Part shown: piece by piece, positions 51,913-60,091 of the stretch | Position numbering within the stretch: position 1 is the stretch's first letter | Layout: each line of letters begins with the position of its first letter | From: [Clostridium] scindens ATCC 35704 | GTDB taxonomy: Bacteria; Bacillota; Clostridia; Lachnospirales; Lachnospiraceae | Assembly: GCF_004295125.1 (NCBI RefSeq) | Contig: NZ_CP036170.1 | Coordinates: 3,102,501 to 3,166,500 of the forward strand | Direction: 5' to 3' | Length of the DNA stretch: 64,000 nucleotides | Made by a program: the position numbers and the translations under genes | Notes under the pieces: generated by a model | What the model was told of the DNA's origin: nothing | Database searches by the model: none | Seen by the model: the letters and a program-made list of their open reading frames with translations, nothing else

Positions 51913-52680
51913 ATGGAACAAGTATTAGAATTAAAACATATCCATTACGCCTACCATAACCTGGAAGGAGAAACGCCTGCTCTTATCGACATCTCCTTTG
52001 CATTGAACAAAGGGGAGTTTGTATCCATAGTAGGACCTTCCGGCTGTGGCAAATCTACACTTCTTTCTCTGATCGCAGGGTTGATCACTCCGGAAAAAGG
52101 CCTGATAAAAATTAATGGCAAGTACTTAAGAGAGAGTACCACGAATGTAGGATATATGCTTCAGCATGACGAACTCTTTGAATGGCGCACGATCTACAAC
52201 AACGTAGTACTGGGGCTTGAAGTACAACACATGCTCACGGCCAGAACCCGGCAGCGTGCCCATGAACTTCTGAATGTCTATGGCTTGAGCCAGTTCGAGA
52301 ATGCCCGCCCGTCCGAACTGTCCGGCGGCATGCGCCAAAGGGCCGCTCTCATCCGGACGCTGGTTCTGGAGCCTGACCTTCTGCTTCTGGATGAGCCTTT
52401 CTCTGCCCTGGATTATCAAACCCGGCTGAATGTAGGCGATGACATCGGACAGATCCTCCGCCAGGAGAAGAAGTCTGCCTTGCTGGTGACTCATGACTTG
52501 TCGGAGGCAATCTCTCTGGCTGACAGAGTCATCGTCTTATCGGGCCGGCCGGCTACCATCAGGCAGACGATCCCGCTCATATTCGATCTGGATTCCGATA
52601 CGCCCCTGAACCGCAGGAACGCTCCGGAATTCAAGACCTATTTCAATCTCATCTGGAAGGAGCTGAACACCAATGAGTGA
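51913..52680 (+). CDS. ABC transporter ATP-binding protein (nitrate/sulfonate/taurine type)
   Basis: A 255-residue ABC ATPase of the SsuB/TauB/NrtD class. Walker A GPSGCGKST is at 41-49, signature LSGGMRQRAALIR follows the Q-loop (YMLQHDELF), and Walker B LLLLDEPFSALD with the H-loop LVTHDLSEAI. All active residues are intact. AGGAGG precedes the ATG. The permease gene overlaps its end by 8 nt. No substrate-binding protein is encoded beside it, so the solute cannot be deduced; candidates are sulfonates, thiamine precursors or similar. Confidence 0.92.
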   Translation: MEQVLELKHIHYAYHNLEGETPALIDISFALNKGEFVSIVGPSGCGKSTLLSLIAGLITPEKGLIKINGKYLRESTTNVGYMLQHDELFEWRTIYNNVVLGLEVQHMLTARTRQRAHELLNVYGLSQFENARPSELSGGMRQRAALIRTLVLEPDLLLLDEPFSALDYQTRLNVGDDIGQILRQEKKSALLVTHDLSEAISLADRVIVLSGRPATIRQTIPLIFDLDSDTPLNRRNAPEFKTYFNLIWKELNTNE

Positions 52681-53470
52681 CCTATCTGCAGGACAGAAAA
52701 AATACCTTCTCCAGCATAAGAAGCATAAAAGAATTGTCTGTGTTTCCAGGATACTGATTCTTTTAAGTTTCCTTTTTATCTGGGAATTCACTGCTAATGT
52801 GGGGATCATAGATTCTTTTATCTTCAGCAGCCCTTCTAAGATTGCGCTGTGCTTCTGGGGCATGGTGCTGGATAAAAGCATCTTCCTCCATATTGGAGTC
52901 ACATTGTATGAGACCATCGTCAGCTTCCTGCTCGTAATTGCCATCAGCATTCTGGTGGCAGTTACGCTCTGGTTCAGCAGCAAGCTCTCCGAGATCCTAG
53001 ATCCCTATCTGGTAGTCCTGAACAGCCTGCCCAAATCGGCGCTGGCGCCACTCTTAATCGTCTGGCTGGGGGCTACCAAGACTACCATTATCGTGGCCGG
53101 AATGTCTGTGGCGATCTTCGGCAGCATCCTAAGCCTTTATACCAGTTTTACCATCGTAGACCCAGGAAAGATAAAGTTAATCTATACCTTAGGAGGAAGC
53201 AGGTTCCATGCCCTGACCAAGGTCGTTCTCCCCAGCACGATTCCTACCATTATCAGTAATATGAAAGTCAACATCGGTCTATGCCTGGTAGGCGTGATCA
53301 TCGGAGAATTCCTGGCGGCAAGAGATGGGCTTGGTTATCTGATCATTTACTCAAGCCAGGTCTTTAAAATGGATTGGCTGCTGATGTCCATCGTTCTGCT
53401 CTGCATTATGGCAATGGGGTTGTATTCGCTGATAAACCTTCTGGAAAGAATCTATCACAAGCGGGTATGA
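52673..53470 (+). CDS. ABC transporter permease (SsuC/TauC type)
   Basis: A 265-residue membrane protein with about six hydrophobic segments. The EAA-type loop that docks the ATPase reads LGGSRFHALTKVVLPSTIPTI, preceded by NSLPKSALAPLLIVWLG, which is the family pattern of nitrate/sulfonate/taurine permeases. Start and ATPase stop overlap by 8 nt, indicating translational coupling. After its stop, at 53470, no further gene follows on this strand; the missing binding protein must be encoded elsewhere. Confidence 0.92.
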   Translation: MSDLSAGQKKYLLQHKKHKRIVCVSRILILLSFLFIWEFTANVGIIDSFIFSSPSKIALCFWGMVLDKSIFLHIGVTLYETIVSFLLVIAISILVAVTLWFSSKLSEILDPYLVVLNSLPKSALAPLLIVWLGATKTTIIVAGMSVAIFGSILSLYTSFTIVDPGKIKLIYTLGGSRFHALTKVVLPSTIPTIISNMKVNIGLCLVGVIIGEFLAARDGLGYLIIYSSQVFKMDWLLMSIVLLCIMAMGLYSLINLLERIYHKRV

Positions 53471-53506
53471 CTTTGTTGCAAAGAGGGCGTTCTATGGCAA
53501 GGCGGC

Positions 53507-53541
53507 AAAAAAGCAGCTGCGGTTTCCCGCAACTGCCATAC
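53507..53541 (-). terminator. Terminator after the GTPase-NYN gene
   Basis: On the minus strand GGCAGTTGCGG pairs with CCGCAGCTGC(C) (one mismatch) around GAAA and is followed by TTTTTT. Confidence 0.82.
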
Positions 53542-53557
53542 ATATTAAATCGCTTCC

Positions 53558-56224
53558 TCATTCCAGCGTATCTTCGTTACGCATTCTGTCCACATATTCT
53601 GTCATCTCATCCGATGCCCCATCAAAAAGATAACGCTTTCCTTTTGAAGTCTTTTCCAGATGTTCTTCCCGCAGTTCTTGTTTTGCCAGTAAGATCTCGT
53701 TTTGCAGGCCTTGTGCCGATATCCGGTGTCCGCCCTGTCCCAATATGATCACCTGTTCCAGCGCATCTGACGTGGCAACGGTAACATGGTGCCTGCGTCC
53801 GATCTTGTGCGCCGTCTTCTCAATATACTGGTCCGCCGTCTCTGCTTCCTTCGTGTACACTACATAGATATTATGGTACTTGAATATGGTACCAGGATTT
53901 CCCTCCACCTTATAGGCATCAAATACGAGAATCAGCGTCATCTTCCGGAATCCCTGGTAATCGCTTAAGATATCCATCAGCCTGTCCCTGGCGCTCATGA
54001 TATTGTCTTCTGCCAGTTGCTTTAGTTCCTCCCAGGCAAAGATAATATTGTACCCGTCTACCAGCAGATATGCTTCCTCATCTTCTGCTTTTTTCTTTCT
54101 GCCTGTACTCTGTCCGGAATGATAGCCTTCCGGGCTTGCTGCAATCTTCCTTCGCTGCGGCGCGCTCTTACGTCTGATGGGACCATACGTGCGCTCGAAT
54201 ATCTCCTTTAGTTCTTTCTCATCCCCTATGAAATCCCTGGATTCTTGTCCGGCTGTGTGCGGCGCGCTCACTGCAGCTTCTTGCCTTTGCTTTTCTCCCT
54301 GCGGCTTCCAGCCACTGTCCACATGCATCAGTTCTTCCACCTGATCCCACCTTGCCACATATCCTGCCCCATGAGCACAGAATACAGAGCCTGTAGGATT
54401 ATCAAGGTCGCTCTCCGAATCATAGCCGATCGCTTCGATCACCTCTTTTGCATTGGCACATGGGGAATATCCTTTCAGCATGCAAAAGAGCCTCCCTCTG
54501 CCCCTGGTGTAAGATATGACTTCCGTCTGATAGTCCCGCATTGCAGCGACGGGGGCGCTGCCGGACAGCACTGACATATCTCCTTCCTTAACAGGCGGCT
54601 CAAAACGCCCGTTCATTCTCTGGATATCCGCCATTGCCCGGCCCACATTCTCCGTAGGCACTTCCAGGCGGAACGTATAGTAGGGCTCCAGCAGGATGCT
54701 CTGCGCCTTCTTAAGCCCCTGGCGCACAGCCCGGTATACCGCCTGCCTGAAATCCCCGCCTTCCGTATGCTTCTGATGGGCCTTGCCTGCAATGAGCGTT
54801 ATCTTCATATCCGTGATCGCCGATCCGGTAAGCACGCCCAGATGCTCCTTTTCCTCCAGATGGGTTAAGATCAGCCTCTGCCAGTTTCCGTCCAGCTGGT
54901 CAACACTGACCTCGGAAGCAAACACAAGTCCGCTTCCTTCTTCCAGCGGCTCCAACAGAAGGTGGACTTCCGCATAATGGCGCAGCGGCTCGAAGTGCCC
55001 TACGCCTTCCACCGGGTAGCCTATGGTTTCCTTGTAGACGATGCTGCCCGTATCAAATTGCACGGCCATCCCAAAGCGGTCCCAGATCAGCCTTTTTAAT
55101 ACGTCTATCTGGACTTCTCCCATCAGTTTCGCATGAATCTCACCCAGCCTTTCATTCCAGACGATATGAAGCTGGGGCTCCTCTTCTTCCAGCAACTTAA
55201 AATTCCTGAGGCTGGCCTGTACATCGGCATCTTCCGGCAATACGATCCGATACGTCAATACTGGCTCCAGCACCGGCATATCCGATGCCTTCTCAATTCC
55301 CAGTCCCTGTCCGGGATAGGTGGTATCAAGCCCGGTAACCGCGCACACCATGCCCGCCTCTGCCTCCTGCGCCAGTTCATGCTTATTCCCGGAATAGATG
55401 CGGATCTGATCGACTTTGCTTTCCCCGATCACATCCTTTACCTTTAGTCTTCCTCCCGTGATCTTCAGATACGTCAGCCTGCTTCCCTGGCTGTCCCTTG
55501 CAATCTTATACACCTTAGCCCCGAATTCGTCCGGATATTTCTTTGCTGTTGTAAATGTCGCAAGCCCTTCTAATAATTCTTCCACCCTGGATAATTTCAG
55601 GGCAGAGCCAAAATAGCAGGGGAATACTTTCCGCTCTTCGATCAGCCTGGCAATGGCCTTCGTCTCAAGATGTCCGTCCGCCAGGTAATGTTCCAACGTC
55701 TTCTCATCGCACAGCGCCACCTGCTCGTAAAAATCCTGCTGCGCCCCTTCCTGCCCAAAGTCTATACACTCTCCGCCAAACCTGGCGTTAATCTGTTTCA
55801 TAAGGCTATCCCGGTCTGTCCCTTCCTGATCCATCTTATTGATAAATAGGAAGGTTGGAATCTTATACCTATCCAGGAGCCGCCACAGCGTCTCTGTATG
55901 CCCCTGGATGCCGTCCGAGCCGCTGATCAATAAGAGGGCATAGTCCAGCACCGGGAGCGTGCGTTCCATCTCCGCCGAAAAATCCACATGCCCTGGGGTG
56001 TCCAGAAGCGTTATCTCTATATCGCCCGCCTGAAATACCACCTGCTTGGAGAAGATGGTAATCCCTCTCTCCCTTTCCAGTTCAAACGTATCTAAAAAAG
56101 CATTTCCATGGTCTACCCTGCCAAGTTTCCGCAGGCTGCCGCTAAGGTACAGCATTCCTTCCGACAGCGTGGTCTTCCCTGCATCCACATGGGCCAAAAT
56201 ACCTAAAACAATTTTTTTCTTCAT
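53558..56224 (-). CDS. EF-G/TetM-like translational GTPase fused to a YacP/Rae1-type NYN nuclease domain
   Basis: An 888-residue fusion. Residues 1-640 resemble ribosomal protection proteins and EF-G: G1 AHVDAGKTT (11-19), the RGITI switch, DTPGHVDFSAEME, NKMDQEGTD, then domains II-V (FGMAVQFDTGS and YTFRLEVPTENVGRAMADIQ in the later part). A Lys/Gln-rich linker (about 660-715) leads to a NYN domain at 718-860 (bases 53558-54073) with acidic residues in LLVDGYNIIF, LVFDAYK, AETADQYIEK and VATSDALEQ. That domain matches YacP; in Bacillus YacP (Rae1) is a ribosome A-site mRNA endonuclease. The frame is continuous. A strong promoter and 110-nt leader precede it. A role in tetracycline resistance cannot be assumed. 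Confidence 0.93.
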   Translation of the reverse strand: MKKKIVLGILAHVDAGKTTLSEGMLYLSGSLRKLGRVDHGNAFLDTFELERERGITIFSKQVVFQAGDIEITLLDTPGHVDFSAEMERTLPVLDYALLLISGSDGIQGHTETLWRLLDRYKIPTFLFINKMDQEGTDRDSLMKQINARFGGECIDFGQEGAQQDFYEQVALCDEKTLEHYLADGHLETKAIARLIEERKVFPCYFGSALKLSRVEELLEGLATFTTAKKYPDEFGAKVYKIARDSQGSRLTYLKITGGRLKVKDVIGESKVDQIRIYSGNKHELAQEAEAGMVCAVTGLDTTYPGQGLGIEKASDMPVLEPVLTYRIVLPEDADVQASLRNFKLLEEEEPQLHIVWNERLGEIHAKLMGEVQIDVLKRLIWDRFGMAVQFDTGSIVYKETIGYPVEGVGHFEPLRHYAEVHLLLEPLEEGSGLVFASEVSVDQLDGNWQRLILTHLEEKEHLGVLTGSAITDMKITLIAGKAHQKHTEGGDFRQAVYRAVRQGLKKAQSILLEPYYTFRLEVPTENVGRAMADIQRMNGRFEPPVKEGDMSVLSGSAPVAAMRDYQTEVISYTRGRGRLFCMLKGYSPCANAKEVIEAIGYDSESDLDNPTGSVFCAHGAGYVARWDQVEELMHVDSGWKPQGEKQRQEAAVSAPHTAGQESRDFIGDEKELKEIFERTYGPIRRKSAPQRRKIAASPEGYHSGQSTGRKKKAEDEEAYLLVDGYNIIFAWEELKQLAEDNIMSARDRLMDILSDYQGFRKMTLILVFDAYKVEGNPGTIFKYHNIYVVYTKEAETADQYIEKTAHKIGRRHHVTVATSDALEQVIILGQGGHRISAQGLQNEILLAKQELREEHLEKTSKGKRYLFDGASDEMTEYVDRMRNEDTLE

Positions 56225-56334
56225 CTATCTGTCTTCCCTGCTTGCTAGTTTATATCGTATTTCTTTCATTGACGAATCATAATAGTAAACGTGATCTTCC
56301 TTATGCCATTATCATAAGTCATAATAACTAATTT

Positions 56335-56364
56335 ATTATAGTCTTTTTTTTATGCCCAAGTCAA
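56335..56364 (-). promoter_or_regulatory. Promoter for the GTPase-NYN gene
   Basis: Minus strand -35 TTGACT (56359-56364), 18-bp spacer, perfect -10 TATAAT (56335-56340). The 110-nt leader is longer than usual for this window. Confidence 0.75.
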
Positions 56365-56429
56365 TATTCTTACAATTTTATCAGACATTTCACTCAAAAA
56401 ACTAACTTTTAAACTTTTAAAAAAAGTTC

Positions 56430-56457
56430 TTGCAAATATTGTAAAATTCGTTATAAT
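56430..56457 (+). promoter_or_regulatory. Promoter for tRNA-Thr
   Basis: Plus strand -35 TTGCAA (56430-56435), 16-bp spacer, -10 TATAAT (56452-56457), 30 nt upstream of the tRNA. Confidence 0.75.
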
Positions 56458-56487
56458 ATTATTTGTGGCTGTTATGAAACGGCACAT

Positions 56488-56560
56488 GCTGGAATAGCTC
56501 AGTCGGTAGAGCACTTCACTCGTAATGAAGGGGTCGTCGGTTCAAGTCCGATTTCCAGCT
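56488..56560 (+). tRNA. tRNA-Thr, anticodon CGU
   Basis: A complete 73-nt cloverleaf: acceptor stem GCTGGAA / TTCCAGC, D-arm with AGCTCAGTCGGTAGAGC, anticodon stem CTTCA / TGAAG with loop CTCGTAA (anticodon CGT at 56521-56523, reading ACG), and T-loop GGTTCAAGTCC. The CCA end is not encoded. It is a single tRNA gene with its own promoter and terminator. Confidence 0.97.
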
Positions 56561-56605
56561 TTTTAATCAAAAATAGCGCTAGTCTTAAAAATCAGATTAT
56601 TAAAT

Positions 56606-56650
56606 GAGTTGATAAATGAATAGTTCTTCATTTATCAACTCGCTTTTTTT
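56606..56650 (+). terminator. Terminator after tRNA-Thr
   Basis: A 15-bp perfect stem GAGTTGATAAATGAA / TTCATTTATCAACTC with a 6-nt loop, followed by GC and seven Ts. It may also end the mscS transcript coming from the other side. Confidence 0.92.
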
Positions 56651-56699
56651 GCTTATAAGCCTTCCAGTTCTTTCATTTCCATTCCTGAACGGATGCATC

Positions 56700-57581
56700 T
56701 CAATTCCCTTTTGGCATATGGACCGTCAGTTGCGGATATGGTATCTCCACGCCATGCTCGTCAAGCGTCAGCTTGATGGTCTCCAAAAGCCGCCATTTGG
56801 TGGGCCAGAACTCCTCATTCTTCACCCATGCCCTGGCGCCAATTACGACGGCGCTGTCTGCCAGATCATCTACGAACACCACGATCTCATCATCTTTCAG
56901 GATGCTCTCGTCCTGGCGTATAATATTTTCAATCAGCATCTTCGCCTTTTTAAGGTCTGCGCTGTAGGAAATGGATAGTTTAAGGTCCAGCCGCCTTTCA
57001 TCCTTTGCAGTGGCATTGGTAAGGCTGTTGTTGGTCAGCATTCCGTTGGGTATCACGATCGTCTTATTGTCGATGGTGCTGAGTTTTGTATAGAATATCT
57101 GAATTTCCTTGACGGTTCCTTCTTTTCCATTGGAATCCTCAATGATGTAATCTCCGACTTCAAATGGCTTCAAAAGCAGTATCAGCACGCCGCCGGCAAA
57201 GTTAGACAGGCTTCCCTGGAGGGCAAGACCGATAGCCACGCCGCCGGATGCGATCAGCGCTGCCACAGATGTGGTATCTACGCCGAACTTGGACGCAATG
57301 CTGAATATGAGCAGAAAGTATAATGCGAATTTTAACACGGAATCCACAAACTGCTCTACGCCCTTATCCGCGCTGGATCTCTCGATGGAGCGCCTTACGA
57401 TCTTGCGTATCCATTTGATCAGAATCCGGCCGATGAAGAAGAATACCAGGGCCAGAAGAACCCGGATTCCAAAGCCGATCAGCGTTGGGATATTGTCTTG
57501 TATATATTGGGCAAAACGGCTGACTTCTTTCACCGTCTGCTGGGTCACTTCAGCAACTTCGTTGGTCGTCTCTGTTGTCAT
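56700..57581 (-). CDS. Small-conductance mechanosensitive channel (MscS family)
   Basis: A 293-residue MscS-type channel that releases solutes on osmotic downshock. Three hydrophobic segments (about 33-55, 85-105, 110-135) are followed by the pore helix and gate pattern GGVAIGLALQGSLSNFAGGV, then the beta domain with PFEVGDYIIEDSNGKEGTV and IPNGMLTNNSLTN, and a C-terminal alpha/beta domain. The length is standard. It is the last gene of the long ribosomal operon, 17 nt after pgeF. Confidence 0.94.
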   Translation of the reverse strand: MTTETTNEVAEVTQQTVKEVSRFAQYIQDNIPTLIGFGIRVLLALVFFFIGRILIKWIRKIVRRSIERSSADKGVEQFVDSVLKFALYFLLIFSIASKFGVDTTSVAALIASGGVAIGLALQGSLSNFAGGVLILLLKPFEVGDYIIEDSNGKEGTVKEIQIFYTKLSTIDNKTIVIPNGMLTNNSLTNATAKDERRLDLKLSISYSADLKKAKMLIENIIRQDESILKDDEIVVFVDDLADSAVVIGARAWVKNEEFWPTKWRLLETIKLTLDEHGVEIPYPQLTVHMPKGN

Positions 57582-57598
57582 ATTTATCCTCCTTGTCT

Positions 57599-58432
57599 CT
57601 ACTTTAAGGCAAGAAATGCGCTCAGATTGCCCCTTTTCTCTCCTGTAGCCCGATGCGAGAACAGAACCTCTTGATTACAATGGGTGCACAGATTGGTAAC
57701 TGCAAGATTCTCTTTGCGGATTCCTGCTTCCAGGAATACCTCTTCGTTGGCCCGCCACAGGTCCAACTGGTACTTTCCATTTTCTTTTCTATAGAACAGC
57801 CGGGGCCAGACTGCTTCATTAAAACTGTCTCGGAATCTGTCAATTACATCCTCGCTGACTTCATAGCAGTCCTGACAGATGGATGGACCGATGGCCGCAA
57901 CGATGTCTTCCGTCCTTGAGCCATATTCCCTCATCATAGCCTGCACGGTAACCTTTCCTATCTTGCCCACCGTCCCTCTCCATCCGGAATGGCTCAGGCC
58001 GATGGCCTTTTTTACCGGATCGACCAGAAAAAGCGGAACGCAGTCCGCGTAGAAGGTTACCAGGCAGATCCCCGGCACATTAGTCACCAGTCCGTCCGTT
58101 TCCATAAATCTTCGCCCTCTGTCTTCAGCTTGGACCACTGCCACATTGGTGGTGTGGGTCTGATGCGTGTAGGTCATATCCTCCGGCTGCACGCCGATAG
58201 CCGCCCCAATTCTGCGCCTGTTCTCAGCTACCGCTTCAGGGTCGTCGCCCCTGGTGGTGCTGATGTTCATGGTAGCGCAACTGCCTGTGCTGACTCCTCC
58301 CAGTTTTGTCGAAAACCCATGCTTTACTGCGCCGGTTCCCTCAAGCAGCGGGTAGGAAAGGTATGGAACCCCATTCACCACATTCTCATCAAATATATGT
58401 TCTTCATTCTTATAGGTTAAGCCTAATCTCAT
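57599..58432 (-). CDS. pgeF: Laccase-domain purine nucleoside/peptidoglycan editing protein PgeF
   Basis: A YlmD/YfiH-type protein; E. coli PgeF removes L-Ser wrongly placed in peptidoglycan precursors, and relatives act as purine nucleoside phosphorylases/deaminases. The 277-residue protein has the metal-site motifs TYTHQTHTTNVA, TFYADCVPLFLVD, LSHSGWRGTVG and NLCTHCNQEVLFSHRA. GAGG lies eight bases before the ATG. It lies between yraN (24 nt) and mscS (17 nt). Confidence 0.93.
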   Translation of the reverse strand: MRLGLTYKNEEHIFDENVVNGVPYLSYPLLEGTGAVKHGFSTKLGGVSTGSCATMNISTTRGDDPEAVAENRRRIGAAIGVQPEDMTYTHQTHTTNVAVVQAEDRGRRFMETDGLVTNVPGICLVTFYADCVPLFLVDPVKKAIGLSHSGWRGTVGKIGKVTVQAMMREYGSRTEDIVAAIGPSICQDCYEVSEDVIDRFRDSFNEAVWPRLFYRKENGKYQLDLWRANEEVFLEAGIRKENLAVTNLCTHCNQEVLFSHRATGEKRGNLSAFLALK

Positions 58433-58456
58433 GATTTTATCCTCTTCCTTGTCATG

Positions 58457-58813
58457 CTAGCCAATATAGTCAAAAGCATTCTTGTATAAAGTAATCTCGT
58501 CTCCTTCTATGCTGACCACGTCAAAGCGGCATTCGATTCCCTGAAGCCCCTTAGCGGCAAGGTAGTACAGGGCGCATTTTGAGATAATCCTCTGCTTCTT
58601 TTCGTCCACGGCCTCGGCCGGATGTCCGCTTCCCGGGCCGCCGCGGTATTTTACCTCGCAGAATACGAGGCATTTTCCGTCTCTTGCTATAATGTCAATC
58701 TCGCCCATCCTGCACCGGAAGTTATACTCCTGTATTACATATCCTCCGGCTTCCAGAAAAGCGCCGGCCTTTCTTTCATATTCCGTGCCGATCTTTCGTG
58801 TATTGAATCCCAT
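58457..58813 (-). CDS. YraN family endonuclease-like protein (UPF0102)
   Basis: A 118-residue restriction-endonuclease-like protein. The family motifs are GTEYERKAGAFLEAGGY, then RMGEIDIIARDG and FCEVKYR, which make up the PD-(D/E)XK core, and RFDVVSI late. The function is unproven; a DNA-repair or transformation role has been proposed. It usually neighbours rnhB, as here (18 nt gap). Confidence 0.93.
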   Translation of the reverse strand: MGFNTRKIGTEYERKAGAFLEAGGYVIQEYNFRCRMGEIDIIARDGKCLVFCEVKYRGGPGSGHPAEAVDEKKQRIISKCALYYLAAKGLQGIECRFDVVSIEGDEITLYKNAFDYIG

Positions 58814-58831
58814 GCTGCCGCCTTCTTCTTG

Positions 58832-59491
58832 CTATACAAAGTTCTTAATAAATGTAGCCCTGTGGATCGGGGAGGGCCCTAATTCCCTAAGCCCCGCGAT
58901 ATGCGCCTTGGTCCCATATCCTTTATTGCTGGCAAAGCCATAGCCCGGAAGTACCTGGTCATACTCCACCATCAGCCTGTCCCTAGTCACCTTTGCGATA
59001 ATGCTGGCCGCCGCTATGGATACGCTCTTAGCGTCTCCTTTTATGATGGGCACCTGCCGTATGGAAACCTGCGGGATGGTAACGGCATCGTTCAGCAAAA
59101 GATCCGGCTCTACCTTAAGATTAGAGATTGCCATCCGCATTGCCTCATATGTTGCCTGAAGGATGTTGATCTCATCGATCCTTGCCGAGCCTACAATTCC
59201 GATGCCTGTGGCAACCGCCCTCTCCATAATCTCCTCATACAGCGCCTCCCGCTTCTTTTCCGAGAGTTTTTTGGAATCATTCAGATACAGGATGGAACCA
59301 TCTTTAGGCAGGATCACCGCGCCTGCCACAACCGGCCCTGCAAGCGGCCCCCTTCCTACTTCATCAATTCCGCATATATACCGGCACGCCCCGTATTCCT
59401 TCTCGTATACGCTCATAGCCTCGGTGCGCGCCAGTTCCTTTTCCAGCCTCTCCTGCTGCTTTCTAAGCCTTTCCTCTTCCCGTTTATTCAT
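58832..59491 (-). CDS. rnhB: Ribonuclease HII
   Basis: RNase HII removes ribonucleotides from DNA. The 219-residue protein has a charged helical N-terminal extension (about 1-30), then the catalytic Asp-Glu in CGIDEVGRGPLAGPVV, the second Asp in LLNDAV and the signature GDAKSVSIAAASIIAKVTRD. All four acidic ligands are present. Its start overlaps the lepB stop by 8 nt. Confidence 0.97.
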   Translation of the reverse strand: MNKREEERLRKQQERLEKELARTEAMSVYEKEYGACRYICGIDEVGRGPLAGPVVAGAVILPKDGSILYLNDSKKLSEKKREALYEEIMERAVATGIGIVGSARIDEINILQATYEAMRMAISNLKVEPDLLLNDAVTIPQVSIRQVPIIKGDAKSVSIAAASIIAKVTRDRLMVEYDQVLPGYGFASNKGYGTKAHIAGLRELGPSPIHRATFIKNFV

Positions 59492-60053
59492 GCTTGATCA
59501 CTCCCATTTTGTCAAATGGATAGATGCGGATCCAGGCTCTTCCCATCAGATCCTTCCTCTTCAGGATTCCAACGCTTGGGTCCCTGCTGTCAGAACTGTG
59601 GTTCCGATTGTCCCCCAGGACAAAATACTCATCCTCCCCCAGGGTGATTGGCTCGGCAGCAATTCCCGCCGCCTCCATCACTTCCGTGCCATAGATATCG
59701 CCGACAAGCTGTTCGCCGTTGATATACGTATATCCGTCGATTACCTGGACCGTCTCTCCCGGAAGTCCGATGATGCGCTTGATATAGTATGTATTTTCCT
59801 CATACTTATAGGGAAATACAATAATATCATACCGCTTCGGCTCCTTGAAATGATAGGTCAGCTTATCTACGATCAAGTTGTCTCCATTGCTCAACGTCGT
59901 CTCCATGGATGAGCCGCTGACTCTCGTTCTCTGCCCTACAAAGGTGATAATCAGGTAAGTAAGGCCAATGATAATCAGTATATATAGAAGCCATCCTCCC
60001 AGTTCCCGGAAAATGCTTCTTTCTTTCGTCTCTTCTCTTGTACGTCTTGCCAT
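59484..60053 (-). CDS. lepB: Signal peptidase I (second copy)
   Basis: Cleaves signal peptides at the outer face of the membrane. About 189 residues from the ATG at 60053, with one N-terminal anchor (about 20-40). The catalytic serine is in VSGSSMETTL and the lysine in YYIKRIIGLPGE; GDNRNHSSDSR is the usual late box. AAGGGG lies ten bases upstream. A GTG at 60095 overlapping the rbgA stop is possible but has a poorly spaced site. It is a close paralogue of the gene at 60952-61545. Confidence 0.94.
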   Translation of the reverse strand: MARRTREETKERSIFRELGGWLLYILIIIGLTYLIITFVGQRTRVSGSSMETTLSNGDNLIVDKLTYHFKEPKRYDIIVFPYKYEENTYYIKRIIGLPGETVQVIDGYTYINGEQLVGDIYGTEVMEAAGIAAEPITLGEDEYFVLGDNRNHSSDSRDPSVGILKRKDLMGRAWIRIYPFDKMGVIKHE

Positions 60054-60091
60054 CTGCTGCAATCCCCTTTCTGACTCCTCACTAGATTCTA

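Noticed and set aside
53558-56224. Tetracycline resistance gene of the tet(M) class
   Set aside because: The first 640 residues look like a ribosomal protection protein, but the NYN fusion and the chromosomal housekeeping setting argue for a native factor; resistance cannot be claimed from sequence alone.
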